Assembly (NCBI GenBank): GCA_902729315.2
Contig: LR746272.1
Span: 12,345,327-12,409,326, forward strand
Length of the DNA stretch: 64,000 nucleotides
Direction of reading: 5' to 3'
Source: Spirodela intermedia
Taxonomy: Eukaryota > Streptophyta > Magnoliopsida > Alismatales > Araceae
This document shows, piece after piece, positions 26,183 through 39,269 of this stretch. A program made the position numbers and the translations under genes. Each line of letters starts with the position of its first letter. The stretch's first letter is position 1. The notes under the pieces were generated by a model that was not told the origin of the DNA, did no database searches, and was given only the letters and a program-made list of their open reading frames with translations.

Positions 26183-29158
26183 AAAAAAAATACTACAATT
26201 GTCTTACTTCCTCAGAACCCGTCTCTTACTATCGATACACGCCTACTCTAGCTTTCAGTCCTTATCGAGACGTCCTCTCTTTCTCTCTCTCTTCCTCCCT
26301 CCATAGTTGTTTGTCTCAATATTCGGCTGTATCTTTGATCTACACTCGATATAACCAATTTACTGTACTAGGATATTATGGAGAAGAAGTTACTGGCCGC
26401 CTACTTTATCGCTTGGGCCTCTTCGTCCGCAGAGAACGGTGATGACTGATATTGTTAGACTACTTGCCGACTCAGGAAGTCCAAGCGACTGTCTTCTTTC
26501 AATTCACTGTCGCCTTGCTAGGCTGTCGGCAGTGACCAGCGGCCTGAGGCGGCGGAACAGGATGAGCTTGAAAAAGGTTCCTCACAGCAAGACAGTAAAG
26601 CAAGCCAAACGGGCCGTTGGGTCGGGCCAGGGCAAGGCTCTTCGGACCTCGGGCTCAGTCTGATACACCTTAACCACCCATGGCGTAGGAGATGAGTGTG
26701 CAGGAGCCGAGTATCTATCGGGGAAAGGTGGCAAATATTATGTCATAGAAGGTTAACAAACTCATGTCCCACCAGGCGATGCCAGCCTCAGTCTCTTGTG
26801 GAGATCAGCCCATTTCCTGTGCGCCTTTAACGTCGCTGGCATTTGGAGAAAAGGCACAAATCTGTTCAATATTGTACATGGGGTGTATTTAGACAGATGT
26901 AACTCTGTGCAAATGATCTTGGAATATCATGTTTTAAGAAAATAACTAAATTGAATCGAAACCATTGATAGGGGGAGGAGAGCGAGAGATGTTATATTAT
27001 GTGATTCATTATATGACATATTGAACTAAGGAGAATAAAGGGTTGTTCGCACGCATTATCATCGGTTTGATCTATGAATAGATCATCGATTTGCTCAAGA
27101 TTACCAGATCTACCTTGGTCCCAAGGATTTTGTCCAACATGGTTGATTATCACGTTAGGAGGAGGTTGGACAAACGGGTTACCGGTCTACATCTAGACAC
27201 ATCACGTCAAGACTCGGGGTCCCTCATGTGGACCACACACGTGTGGTGTTTGCAGTGAGCACATATCGGGGACGGTAACGCGGCACGCACTACAAAGTTC
27301 GACATCAGGCTGACAGCAACTTGTCCTTCGATCCGCTCTCTTCCCTAGCGCTTCTACCTTATCTCTCACGGTGCAGAAAACAGCGCAGAAAACCGCGAAG
27401 AAAGAAGACAACGATGAAGACTGACCATCTTTTGGACTATGCTTTCCACAGGTCCACTCTCGTCACTATCCCATTCGTTGGTGGCTCTCTTCCCCCCCCC
27501 CCTCCCCCCAACCTCCCCCCTTCCTTCTCTCTCCGTCTCTCTCGCTCACCCTCTCCATCTCTCTCTATTTTTATCTCTATCTCTGTACCTTTCTCCATCT
27601 CTTTATTTCTAACTGTATGCGTATCTCTAGATGTTAATTAATAAGCTCAAATGGGGATAGGGTCAGTTCCAAGCTCCTAGTCTGGAATCGAAGGGGGGGA
27701 AATTTGTGGGTTGTTTTCAATGAGAACGATAAATAAATAATATAAGATCTTCTAAGTTGTATAGTTCAGCAAAATAAGCAATTGAAATAATAAAACAGCA
27801 AGAAACATGAGCCATCTTTTTCCGACCCAACCAGCTGGTCCATTAGAGGGAAATCTCAGTTCAACCCGAGAAGTTCCACAAAGCTGGCTCATTGCGGCCT
27901 GACGTCGCCCACCTGGATGATGACCCAAGCATAGACTTAATAGACTTCAGCCCATTAGGGAAAATTCCATCCCGCATAACGGCTGACACTCTTTGAATGA
28001 AGTCAACCGGGGATCTATCTGGTCATTCCTACAAGGCAATGCCGTATGAAATGCAACGTCGTCCTCCGCGTGCTCTCGCTCTTACCAAATGTATTTCACC
28101 TGCTGCCGGCCACCCACTCCCAAGACCAGATATCTGACATCTTTCATGCAGACTACGGTGATCCTACCTCGCCCGCGGGTTCGCATCCGTTATGTAAAAC
28201 CTGCCTCCGAGAATGATGCAATCACATTGCCTAGTCGGGACTAATGAGGAATTCCCTAAGGCAAGAAAGAGAGAGAGTGGAGCCTGGTGGAGCTAGCAGT
28301 GTGTTACCCAGAGATTCTCTTGCCCATTGTCTGCTTCCTCTTCCCCTTCCACTTCGACATGGGGATGCTAAAAAGTAAGTAGGGTGGCAAGGAACTGGCC
28401 CCAGCATGTTCTTGAGTCTCACCACCTTGCTATAGTGTTCCTCATTAGGCTTGACTACACTTTCTTCATATGGCTCACATTTTCAGATAACTCATTAATG
28501 ATTGCAATTAATGTAGGATATAGGAAGCTTTTGTGTGTAAGGAAAAAATGATTCATCCCTGTAGAACAAAAATATGCAAGCATAAGATCATAATAACAGT
28601 GGAAACTCAATTTCTAGATATCAATCAGAACAAAACTTTCACCAAGCACCTCTAATTTACATCTTAATGCCCTTGAGATAACTCACACACTGTAGAGTGA
28701 AAAATAGACTCTTATCTCCTTCTATAAAGACTTCACTTATAATAGAAGAGAAAGAAGATGTCAAGAAAAGTAATAGAGTTGATGGAGAAAGAGAATAAAC
28801 TCAAGAGAGAATTCATCATTTGTTGCCCTAAAATATATATATATATATATCATTTTAGAGAAAATAGAAAAAGATAATCACTTCATAAAAGAAAGCATCT
28901 TGATCTATGTGCAATCGTGCCCACACATCTTAGATGCAATGGCTACAACCATTCTTATTTTCTCTCTCTACACAACCACTAGAATGGTTCATAAGTGTTG
29001 ACGTGACCACTATATCACTATCTCCTTACTCATTGTACACCTCTCAAGTAAGTCAAATGGGAGAGCACTCTCTCACATCTTCTAAATAGTTGAGATGGGA
29101 GAACTTTTCTTACACATCTCCCGAACGGGTCAACCATGATGGACTGACACCGTCAACA
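26183..29158. other. Intergenic stretch; probable copia LTR at its right end
   Basis: No gene was recognised. A pyrimidine-rich segment lies at about 27490-27610 and a short AT dinucleotide tract near 28831-28848. The last few hundred bases probably belong to the 3' LTR of the minus-strand copia remnant. On the minus strand a purine stretch, AAGGTGGAG, is followed by TGTTGACGGTG, which would place an LTR start at 29158. The other LTR end was not identified. Confidence 0.4.
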
Positions 29159-29695
29159 AACTCCACCTTGACAACCATCATCACTACACCCGGAGTTGAC
29201 ATCTATTCATGTTGTAAGTTCTCCACATTTTGTAAGGTACTTACAACATGAATCAAATTCAAACAATATTTAAACTTCTGCAATGTGACAACCTTCATCA
29301 ACATATTTGCGACATTCTCCTCTATGTGAACCTTCTCTAGAGAAATATCTCTAAAATTCACCAACTTATGAATCTTATGATACCGCACATCAATATGCTT
29401 TGATCGTGCATGATAGACCTAATTCTTTGCTAGGCAAATAGTACTCTAACTGTCACAATACAGAGGAACTTCACCTTGTCGAATTTCAAGTTCACTCAAT
29501 AATCTCTTCAACCACAATGCTTCAATAGCTACCATATACTCTGCCTCAATTGTAAATAATGCAATAGTAGTCTAAAATGTAGACTTCCAACTAATAGGTC
29601 CAATAATCATGATAAAAATATATCCCATCATAGATCTTTGATGATCTAAATCTCTAACCAAATCTACATCAATAAAGTCAATAGTAAAAATGACT
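29159..29695 (-). mobile_element. Ty1/copia RT-RNase H 3' remnant
   Basis: On the minus strand the C-terminal part of a copia polyprotein is readable with stops. Recognisable pieces are RSMMGYIF, TIEAEYMVAIEALWLKRLLS, VPLYCDS, ARSKHIDVRYHKIHKLVN and EKVHIEENVANMLMKVV, which are the RNase H signatures of Tork/TNT1-like copia elements. At least two in-frame stops interrupt it. The frame ends near 29203, just before a purine-rich tract and a probable LTR start on the minus strand. Confidence 0.85.
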
Positions 29696-29699
29696 AAAA

Positions 29700-30950
29700 G
29701 ACAGCTGCAGTCCATACAAGGTGGGTGGGTACCATCACCAAGCATTTTTTGTGAATTGAATTAATTAAGACTAATGAGATGAATTTATCGATGTTTAAAT
29801 TACTTAGCTAATAATCTTGAGGTCTAATATTATATTAGCTAAAATTATATTCTATTTAAATTTTTGATGTGTATATGGCTGTTAGATGATTTAGATATAA
29901 GGACAATTAAATATATCTACACAATAAATATGTTATGTTCTTATCACGAGTTTGCATGTTTGATTTTTTTTGTATCAAATGGCTTAACTAATATAAGTAA
30001 CCAATATAAATATCTTTGAACAATGATTCAAATAAAATAAATTTCAGAGAGAATTACCAAAGGTGTTGGTTTGATATTAATTTTTCAAGATTATTAGTTT
30101 TATATATTCATATACAAGCAGAACAATCTAGAAACATGACCTTTCATATTAAAGTAATTTTTATCTTAGAAGATGTGCGACAAATATAGGAGTGAAGCCA
30201 CTCAAAGGAAAGTTGATTCAAAGAGGAATTCAAACACTAAAACTGTTATTAAATATTTGGAGTATCAAGAGTGTTATGATTTTTTCACTCTTTATGGTTA
30301 CCTTTTTCTGCATTCTTCAGGATCCACACTTGTCCCATTAAGGCACATTTAGCTCAACCATTTAACTTGATAAGGACCAAAAGGGAGCGGTCCAGCTTAC
30401 CTATAAATAAGGTAGTTTGCCCACAATTAAGGCAAGAGAGAAGAGCACAATTTCTAGGTGATGGCTATTGCATCGTAATGATTTTTTCCACTTTGTCAAC
30501 CCATTTCAAGTCTCCAAGAATCAAGGATGAGAGATTACCTCAAGGGAGCTGTGAACATCTCTTCAACCCTCAAGAGCTTCCTCCTTCAGTTAAGTATATG
30601 TAAACACCTTCAACAACTCTTGTGAATAGAAAAGAAGATTTGAAGTCTGCAGGAAAATTATTTAATATTATTTAATATTTATACCTCAGCTTGTAGTGTG
30701 TGGGCTGGTTGAATCACATTTGGTGTGCCATCAATATAGTCACACTAATTGTTGTACATAAATTGGTTGAGACACCTATAATGTATTGTCAATATAGTCA
30801 CATAGTTTGTTGAGACACATGTGGTGTGCTTATAACGAGGAGACCTAGGGACCTAAGAACTCTAGGCTAGAGTTCTAGGTTGATTGGTCGCAAGTTCGCA
30901 AAGCCTGAGAATGTAAAGGGTTCTTAATTCTCTTAAAATCAAGGATGTAT
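29700..30950. other. AT-rich intergenic stretch
   Basis: No gene or element boundary was recognised. Local TTTAATATTATTTAATATTT and GTTGAGACAC repeats occur near 30660-30810. Confidence 0.4.
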
Positions 30951-30952
30951 TC

Positions 30953-31812
30953 TGACGTGACTTAGTCATTGTATAATAAATCACATAAATTTAAAATTTA
31001 TAAAACTAGAAAATACTAATTTTCAAATATTTAAAAGTATTTAAATATATATTATAATTTAATTAAAAAATTAAAAATAATGGTAATTTTCTAGGTCGAT
31101 TATAAGGATGTAATATAATACTAGATACTTTTTTAGAAATATCCTCAAGAAATATGAGTTTTAGCTCTAGGAGGATTTGAACCTATATCAATTGCCTTCT
31201 TGTATGAGAGAGATTGAAATAAATATTCTAATATTCTTATTAAGTGACATCATCATGATATATCTTTGTTATAATTAAGGGGTAGTTTGGGTATTAAAAT
31301 ATTTGAAGTCTTTTGAAGGAAGGTGTGATGTGAGTTTAATCTCACATCACTTGCGTGCTGAAGTTTTGGGTAAATATATAATAATATCACATTTGCAAGT
31401 AATGAGTCCATTTCTTTCACGTGTATAACCACTCCTTGTCTCACAGCTAACTGACCACTAGTGACGTGGAAGGGGAGTAGTGCACATGTCCTCCCATCAG
31501 TCTTAGTTGCTTAAGCCTCTACTTGTAGCTAACTCTGATTGTGCTTCCGACTCGCTTGCAAGCTTGACTGGCTGGCAGGTCCCCCCTTTTGTTATATTTT
31601 TATTTTATTTCTTTTTTATTTATTTATCTAAAAAATAAGACTATAAAAATTATATAAATATGAAAAAAATTATATAATTAGCCAAAAATTCACCTTAATA
31701 AACTAAAAATCACTTTTCATAATTTAACATAAATATAAGTCTATTTATCATGAGTTAAGACTAAAACTATATTAATTATTAATTATTAACTCATGATAAT
31801 GAAGACTTATAA
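30953..31812 (-). repeat. Internally deleted solo LTR with perfect target-site duplication
   Basis: On the minus strand this belongs to the same LTR family as 11814-13548 and 40579-42338. The plus strand begins TGACGTGACTTAGTCATTG at 30953 and ends CATGATAATGAAGACTTATA at 31811-31812. The 5 bases on the left (30948-30952) and on the right (31813-31817) are both TATTC, a perfect target-site duplication. At 860 bp it is half the usual length. The middle segment corresponding to roughly 12480-13360 of the other copy is missing. Confidence 0.85.
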
Positions 31813-32079
31813 TATTCTAATTGCGAAATAGTGGAATTAAGGTGGAGTTCTTGAAAGTAGATGTAGGTCAAATGAGGTGGCCAAATCACTCTAAAATTTA
31901 GAGTGAACTATCCTTTATTATTTTATTTTATATGTATATATTAATATATATATAAAAATAATATATTAATAAATAAAATTAAATAAAAAAATATTATACT
32001 TAATAAGAAGAAAAATTCAAAGTAAATTCACCCCCCTCCCTCTTGAATTATCTAGCTATCTAGAGACCAGACTACCACT

Positions 32080-32960
32080 CTATGAAGGGACAATTGTGAA
32101 GGTCATGCATACTCATTCCATGATGGAGAAGCCATGAGGATCCCATCTAGCCCCAACACATCCCCCCTTAGCCACCCACACTTTCCTCTATCATCATTGC
32201 CATCAGCATACCTTCTTTTTTTTCCATGTACCATCACCATTTGCTGCCACCATTTCTACCTTTTGCCAACACCATACAACATCACCATTGTCATCTCTAC
32301 ATCGTAAGGCCTACACCTTCATCACCAACAATTGTTGTCAATATCTTGCCATCATCATCATCAACCCAGCCTCCTCCTCCATTCATTCCAATCTTCCCTT
32401 CGTCTATTTACTTCCTCCACCCTACATCACTCAATCATGTTTTCCTTTATTCTTGCCCACTAGTGAAGCTTAAGTCTTGATTCATTGTAATGTGAATCTC
32501 ATGACTGAACCACAACTATTGATCAATGATGAAGATAGTTAACTATCCACCCAACAATGTCCAGCTTCAATAATCCATCATCAAACTGATGTCTACTTCA
32601 ACACCTAGACTATTTCTTAACTCTCTATTATTCCATTTATGAGTTATTTGTTCTTTTAGCATATTTTCTTACAATATTGCCATGGTGTGATCCTAGATAG
32701 GTCCCTAAATACATAGTTGGTGGGCAAAGTAAGAGAGAGGACCCACTTGATTCACACTATTCAATATATTGACTGTTGGAGCACCCTAATCTCTAAGAAT
32801 TCTTTAATTGCACTGTTCCAATTGCTTACAATTCTTGTGGGATTACTTGGATCTAGCTTATTCAATCCCTCTAGATCTCTTACGTTTGTTGTGAGAGTCG
32901 TGCATAGTTTGTTGATGTTTGGCATTAAATTTAGTCTAAGAGCCAAGTTTTGATTAGGGT
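32080..32960 (+). repeat. Repeat module A, copy 1
   Basis: This matches 45246-46050 in the same orientation. Landmarks are GTGAAGGTC(A/G)TGCATACTC, a CATCAC-rich block, GTGTGATCCTAGATAGGTCC and GAGAGAGGACCCACTTGATT. It lies immediately upstream of the 5' LTR of the gypsy element, whereas copy 2 lies immediately downstream of the 3' LTR. The proline-rich open frame in the CATCAC block is not conserved as a protein. Confidence 0.8.
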
Positions 32961-33098
32961 CATAGATTCATCATTCATCATTGTCACCATCATTATTTCT
33001 TTTTGCATGTGCACTAGATCTGAACATGATTACTTAGTCAGAGGATCAACCTAGTATTTCAATGGAGGGAGGAATGCCTAATTGAGCAAGAGAATTAG

Positions 33099-34694
33099 AG
33101 ATAATATGCTAAAACTAATTAATTATCTTAAAGTGAATATATTTTAAGATCAAATGTCTTATTTAGCATGTTATCATATATAAAATACCCAATAATAACT
33201 TCATAATGATTATATTTTTTTCCTATTTTATAAATATTCTCAGTTTTTTTATGATTTTGTTTTGAATTTATTTTGATATATAAGTCATGAGGATATTTAA
33301 GTAATTTAGGAAAATATATATTTTATTTCACACATTCTAGAGATTTTTCCATAGTTAATGGCACATGTCAGCCGCTGGATTTTTACATATATTTGATGTG
33401 CCGCTGGAGGAAGTAATTATGCAGAATGCGTGAAGATGAGGTATCATACGTGGAAGGTGAAAAGACGTTGACCACCAGTCAATGATTGTGCCTCTTATTT
33501 CGACAATTAAGGATGTCTCGTCACTAAATGTAGCATTTAAGAGTGCCTCATAACCAAAAAGTGGTAGTTAAGCACATCTTTCCACCAAAAGTGACGGTTA
33601 AGTACATCTCTCCACCAAAAGCAATGGTTAAACATCTTGTCACCAAATGTGGTGGTTAAGCACGTCTCCCACCAAAAGTGACGGCTAAGTATGTTCTCTC
33701 ATGAAAAGAGATAATTAAGCACATACTCCCACCAAAAGCGACAGTTAGGCACATTCTCCTTCCAAAAGTGGCGGTTAAGCACATTTCATCATTGAATGGT
33801 GGTTAAGCATGTCTTTCCAGCTTAAGCACGTCTTGTCATCGTAAGGTGTTTAAGCACCTTATGGTGGTCCTTTTGTGACGGGAACACCCAATCAACAACT
33901 TTGACTTCTCTATCTTCTAAGATCAATATTTGATAATCTAGAAGGGATTTCAAGCCCAAATTTTGTGGGCATGATCTTCAAGATGTCCTCTTCACATCCC
34001 CACATTCAGATCAACAAATCGACTTCAGGAAGGTTATGAAAACGAAGGAGAAGAATTAAAGGTATTTTTAAAAAGGGTCAAGGATATTTTGGGGAAATTT
34101 ACTTCTTATATGTACTCTCTTCACCCTTTTTCCTTCTTATCTTTTTGGAAGGAACCCCAATAATGGTTGACCAGAGTGAAAGAGCTTATATTCTAAATAT
34201 TCATTCTTCTTTCCTTTTTGTGTAATCTTGAGTGATTAGGAGAGGCCTTAAAAGAAAAGTTGAGTGTTGGGGATTGAGTTGTAAGAAGTAAAGTACTAAA
34301 GATCAAGGTTGAGCAATCTTCTTCTCTATGCTTACTTGTTTCCTTTCCTTCTTCCTTAGGGTGAAACTTAGGGTTTTAGATATATTTTAGTAGTTACATT
34401 ATTCCTTGTCAACCTCAACTATTCTTTCTTATTAAAATACTTTCAAAACTTCTTTTCTACAACCCCTTAGGTCAACCTTAATCTAGGGTTTTCTTTATTA
34501 CATCCCATTTCACCCATATTTTATAATCATTTCTTCTCATTACTTAGGATTTCTTAAGATCATTCGTTTTTCTCTTTGTGGTTTGGCCTCTATCTTACCC
34601 TCTCTACTTATTAGATTGATTTAGATAGTGGAAATATAAATAATTTTAGATAACCTCACTTAGGACCCACAACATCCCAAGTCCTGAGTTATCA
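33099..34694 (+). repeat. 5' LTR of the Athila-like Ty3/gypsy element
   Basis: The start at 33099 aligns with the 3' LTR start at 43991 (ATAATATGCTAAAACTA shared; the leading TG is AG here). Homology between the LTRs runs to about 34340. The proposed end, ATCA at 34694, is placed immediately before a degenerate primer-binding site. Inside, about 33480-33850, is a degenerate tandem array built on CCACCAAAAG...GGTTAAGCAC. The LTR is about 1.6 kb, within the usual range for Athila-type elements. Confidence 0.7.
33480..33850 (+). repeat. Degenerate ~33-bp tandem array inside the LTR
   Basis: Successive units read as variants of CACCAAAAGTGACGGTTAAG followed by CACATCTC. About ten units can be traced. 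A parallel array lies at about 44410-44700 in the 3' LTR with a different number and order of variants. Confidence 0.8.
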
Positions 34695-34696
34695 AA

Positions 34697-34714
34697 TGAT
34701 GTCATTATCGGGAA
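34697..34714 (+). promoter_or_regulatory. Degenerate retroelement primer-binding site
   Basis: The sequence TGATGTCATTATCGGGAA follows the 5' LTR end. It differs mainly by transitions from the tRNA-Asp-type primer-binding site used by Athila-like elements. Its position fixes the LTR end at about 34694. Confidence 0.55.
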
Positions 34715-35149
34715 GAAAGTATTTTGATCTTTTGATTTCTGAATGTGGTGAGTGTTTTTGAGTTTTTCTTGAGCTAGATTTTCAAGAGGACATTTTGGTA
34801 GGTGTTGGAAGAAGAAAAGAGAAGTCAAACTTCATATTGATATAATCAAGTGTCATTTCTTATTATTTCTTATAATTTGAAGGATACCATATTAGTTTTG
34901 AAGTCTATAGTTTTCTTAAAATTTCCAAAATTATTATGAGTGTTTTTGACAAATTTTTGAATTTTTGGAATTTTTTTCTGTAGTTTCTGATGTTAGATCA
35001 ATTTTTTGAAAAGTTCAAACTAAAAAAGTAATTAAAGTGAGAAAAAAATATTTTATTATATATATAAAGCACATCGAAACATCTAGTGGTACCTAAGATC
35101 AGTAGATTTGTATGAAACCTAATTTTCTAATATTTTTATGATATTTGAT

Positions 35150-35892
35150 GGTTGCTACTAGGTCTCAAAATCCTAGATTGATAACTTAGAGGATATTACT
35201 AAAACTCTTAAGGATAAGCCTTCATCTCCTGTTAATTCTGTTGAAGAGAATTTTCAACAGCTTATCTAGATGGATTAATTTCCTAATCCGATGGTAAGAA
35301 GATCCATGAGAGATTATTCTATCCCCTTTGAGAACCGTCCTATTACAAGAGTGAATGCCCACATTAACAATAGAATAAACTTTAAAATGGATAATACATT
35401 GTTAGCTATTTTACCTATCTTTTATGGTTTGCCTAGAGAGGAGCCATATAATCATCTTGAAGAATATTCTTCTAAGTGTGAATTTAATCGAATCAAATAG
35501 GGCCTGAGATAAATCCTAGAAATCTTCATCATGTAAACCATGCTATATATGTTCTTGAAATTTTTTAAAATGTGGAGAGTATGCATGTTATATTTTCAAA
35601 CTTGGGAAATAGAAAAAAATTACTTGATCATTATTTAATTGATAATACTTCTCTTGATAAGGATGAAGAAAACTTTAGGTTAAAAAAATTAAGTGATAGC
35701 GGAAAATTTAGGGAAGAAGAGAACATTAGAGATGATGAAAATCATAAGTTAGAAAATCCAAAAACTGAACCTCCAAAACTTAGGGAGTATCAACCTAGAA
35801 TTCCATTTCCTGAGCAATTAAAAATCCTTAATGGGAAACAAACCACATCTGATGAGCATATCATGGAAGTTTTTAAGAAAGTCTTCCTTTAG
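35150..35892 (+). pseudogene. Gypsy gag remnant
   Basis: 35291-35500 encodes RRSMRDYSIPFENRPITR and LPIFYGLPREEPYNHLEEYS, the typical N-terminal gag signature of Athila/Tat-like elements. The frame then stops, and most of the capsid core appears deleted before the highly charged stretch at 35572-35892, which ends IPFPEQLKIL and leads toward the protease. Confidence 0.75.
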
Positions 35893-36029
35893 TTGATGCC
35901 ATTCAAAATATTCCTTCTTATGCAAAATCTGTGAAAACTCTCAACACCCCAACTAGGAGTAATAAGAAGGAAAGAGTAAAACTTTCTGAATCCATTAGTT
36001 CTATTATTTTGAATGAAATATTTTGAAAG

Positions 36030-36641
36030 AAAAAAGATTTGAGTGCTCCTTTAGTGCAAGTGGACATTGGAGGAATGATTTTTTCTAGATCATTATTAGA
36101 TATTGGAGCTAATGTAAACATTATTCCTAGGGTTATTTATGAAAAGTTTAAGTTTAGAGATTTAGAAGAAAGCTTGATTGAATTACAATTAGCTGATGAA
36201 TCTATTTGAAAACCATAAGGTAGAGTGAATGATGTATCAATTAAGGTTGAAGGTTTAGAATTTCTAGTCGATTTTATCATTATTGACATGAAGGTTACAG
36301 AAAATCTTGGTCATGCACCTATTATACTAGAGAGACCTTTCTTGGCCACAGCTAATGTAGCAACAGATTTTAAAAAGGAAATCATCTCTTTTAGTGTTGG
36401 GCAAGAGAAAGTAGAAATTGACATGAATAAGGTCATGAAATATCTAGAAGGATCTAGTGAGGATGGCTACTTAGTTGACATAGTAGATCCTTTAGGGTTT
36501 CAAGAGTTTGTATTTGTGACTAATAATATGTCAATTGAGGATGAAGAAAGACTTGAGGATCATTTGAGGAAAAAGACTTTTCACTTGAACCCCAAATGGA
36601 GTTCAAACCACTATATTCTTCTCTCAAGTATGATTTTTTAG
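36030..36641 (+). pseudogene. Gypsy aspartic protease remnant
   Basis: The protease core reads SRSLLDIGANVNIIPRVIYE, in which the expected catalytic DxGA-type site is present as DIGA. It is followed by two in-frame stops near 36210-36220. The region 36225-36641 then continues with GHAPIILERPFLATANVATD, a conserved sequence just after the protease in this lineage. Confidence 0.8.
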
Positions 36642-36849
36642 GTCAAAATTAATCATATCCTATTATCGTTTCTTCTTCTTTATCTTGTGATCAAGAAGAA
36701 AGATTACTTAGTGTGCTAAAAACTCACAAAGCTGTCATAGGTTGGTCTTTAGATGATATTCAAGGTATAAGTGAGGATATATGCACACATAGAATTTTTT
36801 TTGAAGAAGATGTTAGGTCATGTGTGATTGATCAAAATCATTGTTATTA

Positions 36850-37815
36850 AGATCATCAATCTTACATTTATAAACTAATTTTTAGAGGTTAGTTTTCTTA
36901 GAAAATTAGTGGAAAACTAATTTGAACTCAAGGAGGATTTGAAATCACGGCATCTACACCAATACCTCACTAATTCGAGCAGTGATCTTCACTATACGTT
37001 TCATCAAGGAGGACAAATTCAGTCAATACTGATTTTTGTCGCGCAATAATCTTCATGAATCACAAAAGTCACATATTAAATCAGATCCTTCAATGAAATG
37101 GTAGAAACAATTCTCTTAATTGGAAAGAGGTGTAGGGCTCACAAAAATAGAAATTGTACTAAACTGAAATCAAAATTTTCTTACAACACGAGAAGTAAAA
37201 TGAAAACAGAAATAAACTTCTAGCTACTCCTTAATCTAACGTCCGTGGGGAGAAATGACGTCATACGTAGATGGAGAGCTTGATGGACTGTGGTCTACTA
37301 TGCCAGGCAGGAGTGGTCTTCACGGCTTGGTTGCTCCAAGGCTTCCCATGCGAAGACCTTGACTGACTTTCAACTCAAATCCACTAGTGCTATCACTCGT
37401 CGGTGAGAAAGGAGAGGAGATGAAGGAGGTCCATTGAGGTTGTAGATGACACCAAAAAAAGAGACAAATGAGACAGCCAGCTTGAGATGGGAACTACACC
37501 TAGGGTTGAAAGGGGAGAGAAATCAAAAGTACTCCAAAATGTCACACCCTCTTTTGCATAATATATTAATTCATTTCTTCTTTCCACATTTGCCTTGAAA
37601 CCATAGATATTAACAACCAAGTATATAAGCGTTAAAAAAAGAATTATGAAATTAAATTCATTCCATATTTTTAAGGATGAAAATAGAGGGCCATCACTGA
37701 TCACCTAACATTGTATTGCATATAAGTATTAATATATTTCTGTTATTTTTGTGCATATTTTATGCTCTATTATTGAATTTAACCTACTTGTGGTGATACT
37801 AATCTAGCGAGTTAT
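36850..37815. mobile_element. About 0.97 kb unidentified insertion in the gypsy pol region
   Basis: Coding sequence leading into RT is readable up to about 36840 (GISEDICTHRIFFEEDVRS) and resumes at about 37818 with MEEVIRVEILKWLKAQI. In related elements these two stretches are adjacent. The intervening sequence has no similarity to pol. Its ends were not defined precisely, and only a weak flanking similarity (CATTG versus CAATG) is seen. Probably a transposon or solo LTR of another family. Confidence 0.6.
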
Positions 37816-38570
37816 CAATGTGTTCAAGCACAAAGAAGAAAAAACCTTAAAATGGAAGAGGTGATTAGAGTAGAGATCTTAAAATGGTTGAAAGCTCAAA
37901 TAATTTACTCTATTTCTGATAGTCTTTGGGTTAGTCCTATTCCCTTAGTGCCTAAGAAGATAGGAATTACTATAGAAAAGAATAACTTAGGCAAAGAATT
38001 ACAAGTGAGATTATTGACTAGTTAGAGAATGTGCATCGACTATAGGAAATTAAATTAAATCACTAAAAAAGATCATTATCCTTTACCTTTTATTGATCAA
38101 ATTCTAAAAAAAATATCTAAGCAAGAATATTTTTGTTTCTTAGATGACTATTCAAGGTATAATCAAGTGGCTATTCATCCAAATGATCAAGAGAAAATCA
38201 CTTTTATCTCTCCATGTGGTACATATGCCTTCAAGAGAATGTCTTTTGGATTGTGTAACACCCCAACTACTTTTCAAAGATGCATGTCTACTATGCATGC
38301 CTTTATTATGATTCTTCTTTTGACATGTGTTTAAATATCCTAACTCATATTTTGCCGATATGCATAGAAAAAATGTTGGTCTTAAGCTGGGAAAAGTCCC
38401 ACTTCATGGTGAAGGAAGGGGTGGTGCTGGACCATATGGTGAGCAGTCATGGGCTAGAGGTAGACAAGATCAAGATAGAGGTAATCCAAGGTCTGCCTCT
38501 GCCCACAACCCTCAAGGAACTTAGAGGGTTTTTTGGTCATGCAAGCTTCTATAAATGATTCATTAAAGAT
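37816..38570 (+). pseudogene. Gypsy reverse transcriptase remnant lacking the YxDD motif
   Basis: Readable pieces are SDSLWVSPIPLVPKK, RMCIDYRKLN, CFLDDYSRYNQVAIHPNDQE and AFKRMSFGLCNTPTTFQRCM. The frame then breaks and resumes with SSFDMCLNILTHIL and EKSHFMVKEGVVLDHMVSSH. The stretch that should contain the catalytic YxDD motif is deleted at about 38290-38305. There are also in-frame stops. Confidence 0.85.
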
Positions 38571-38689
38571 TTTGTAAGAATTTCAAAACCATTGACTAAC
38601 CTTTTCTCCAAAGATGTGGAGTTTAATATTAATGATGTAGGGAAGGCAACATTTAAACATATCAAGTCAACTTTGTTAAAAGCACCCAT

Positions 38690-39260
38690 CCTTTAAGTAC
38701 CAAGGTGGGATTTATCCTTTGAGTTGATGTGTGATGCATCTAACTATGCTATGAGAGTTGTACTTAAATAGAAGGTTGACAAGAAGCCTGTGGCTATCTG
38801 CTATGTAAGTAAAACCTTAGGAGGGGCTCAGGTGAATTATACAACCACTAGAAAGGAATTACTTGTAATAGTTTTTTCTTTAGATAAGCTTAGGTCCTAT
38901 TTACTTTGCAATAGGGTTATAGTTTTTTCTAATAATTCTATTTTAAAATTTTTACTAAAGAAAAAAGAAGTCAAACCTAGGCTAATTAGATGGATTCTTT
39001 TATTACAAGAATTTGATATTGAAATTAGAGATAGGCGGGGGGTTGAAAATGAAGTGGTTGACCATCTCTTTAGGTTACACCAAGAAAATAGAAGTCATAT
39101 TTTAGAAGAATTTCCAGATAAGCACAGACTAAGTGTTCAACTTAGTAGGCCACCATGGTTTGCACACATCGCAAATTATCTAGCTAATGGTCAACTTTCA
39201 AATAAATGGAGTTATAGTGTAAGAAAAAAGTTTTTCAGAAATATTTATCACTTTTCTTAG
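38690..39260 (+). pseudogene. Gypsy RNase H remnant
   Basis: The readable sequence is LSFELMCDASNYAMRVVL, a stop, then KPVAICYVSKTLGGAQVNYT and LRSYLLCNRVIVFSNNSILK, followed by KPRLIRWILLLQEFDIEIRD. This is the RNase H domain and the connection to integrase. The frame 38790-39260 is open but truncated at both ends. Confidence 0.85.
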
Positions 39261-39269
39261 GAAGAACCA

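Noticed and set aside
32226-32480. Proline/serine-rich open frame, also seen at 45392-45628
   Set aside because: It derives from a CATCAC-rich repeat in module A. The peptide wording is only partly shared and no start context or domain is seen.
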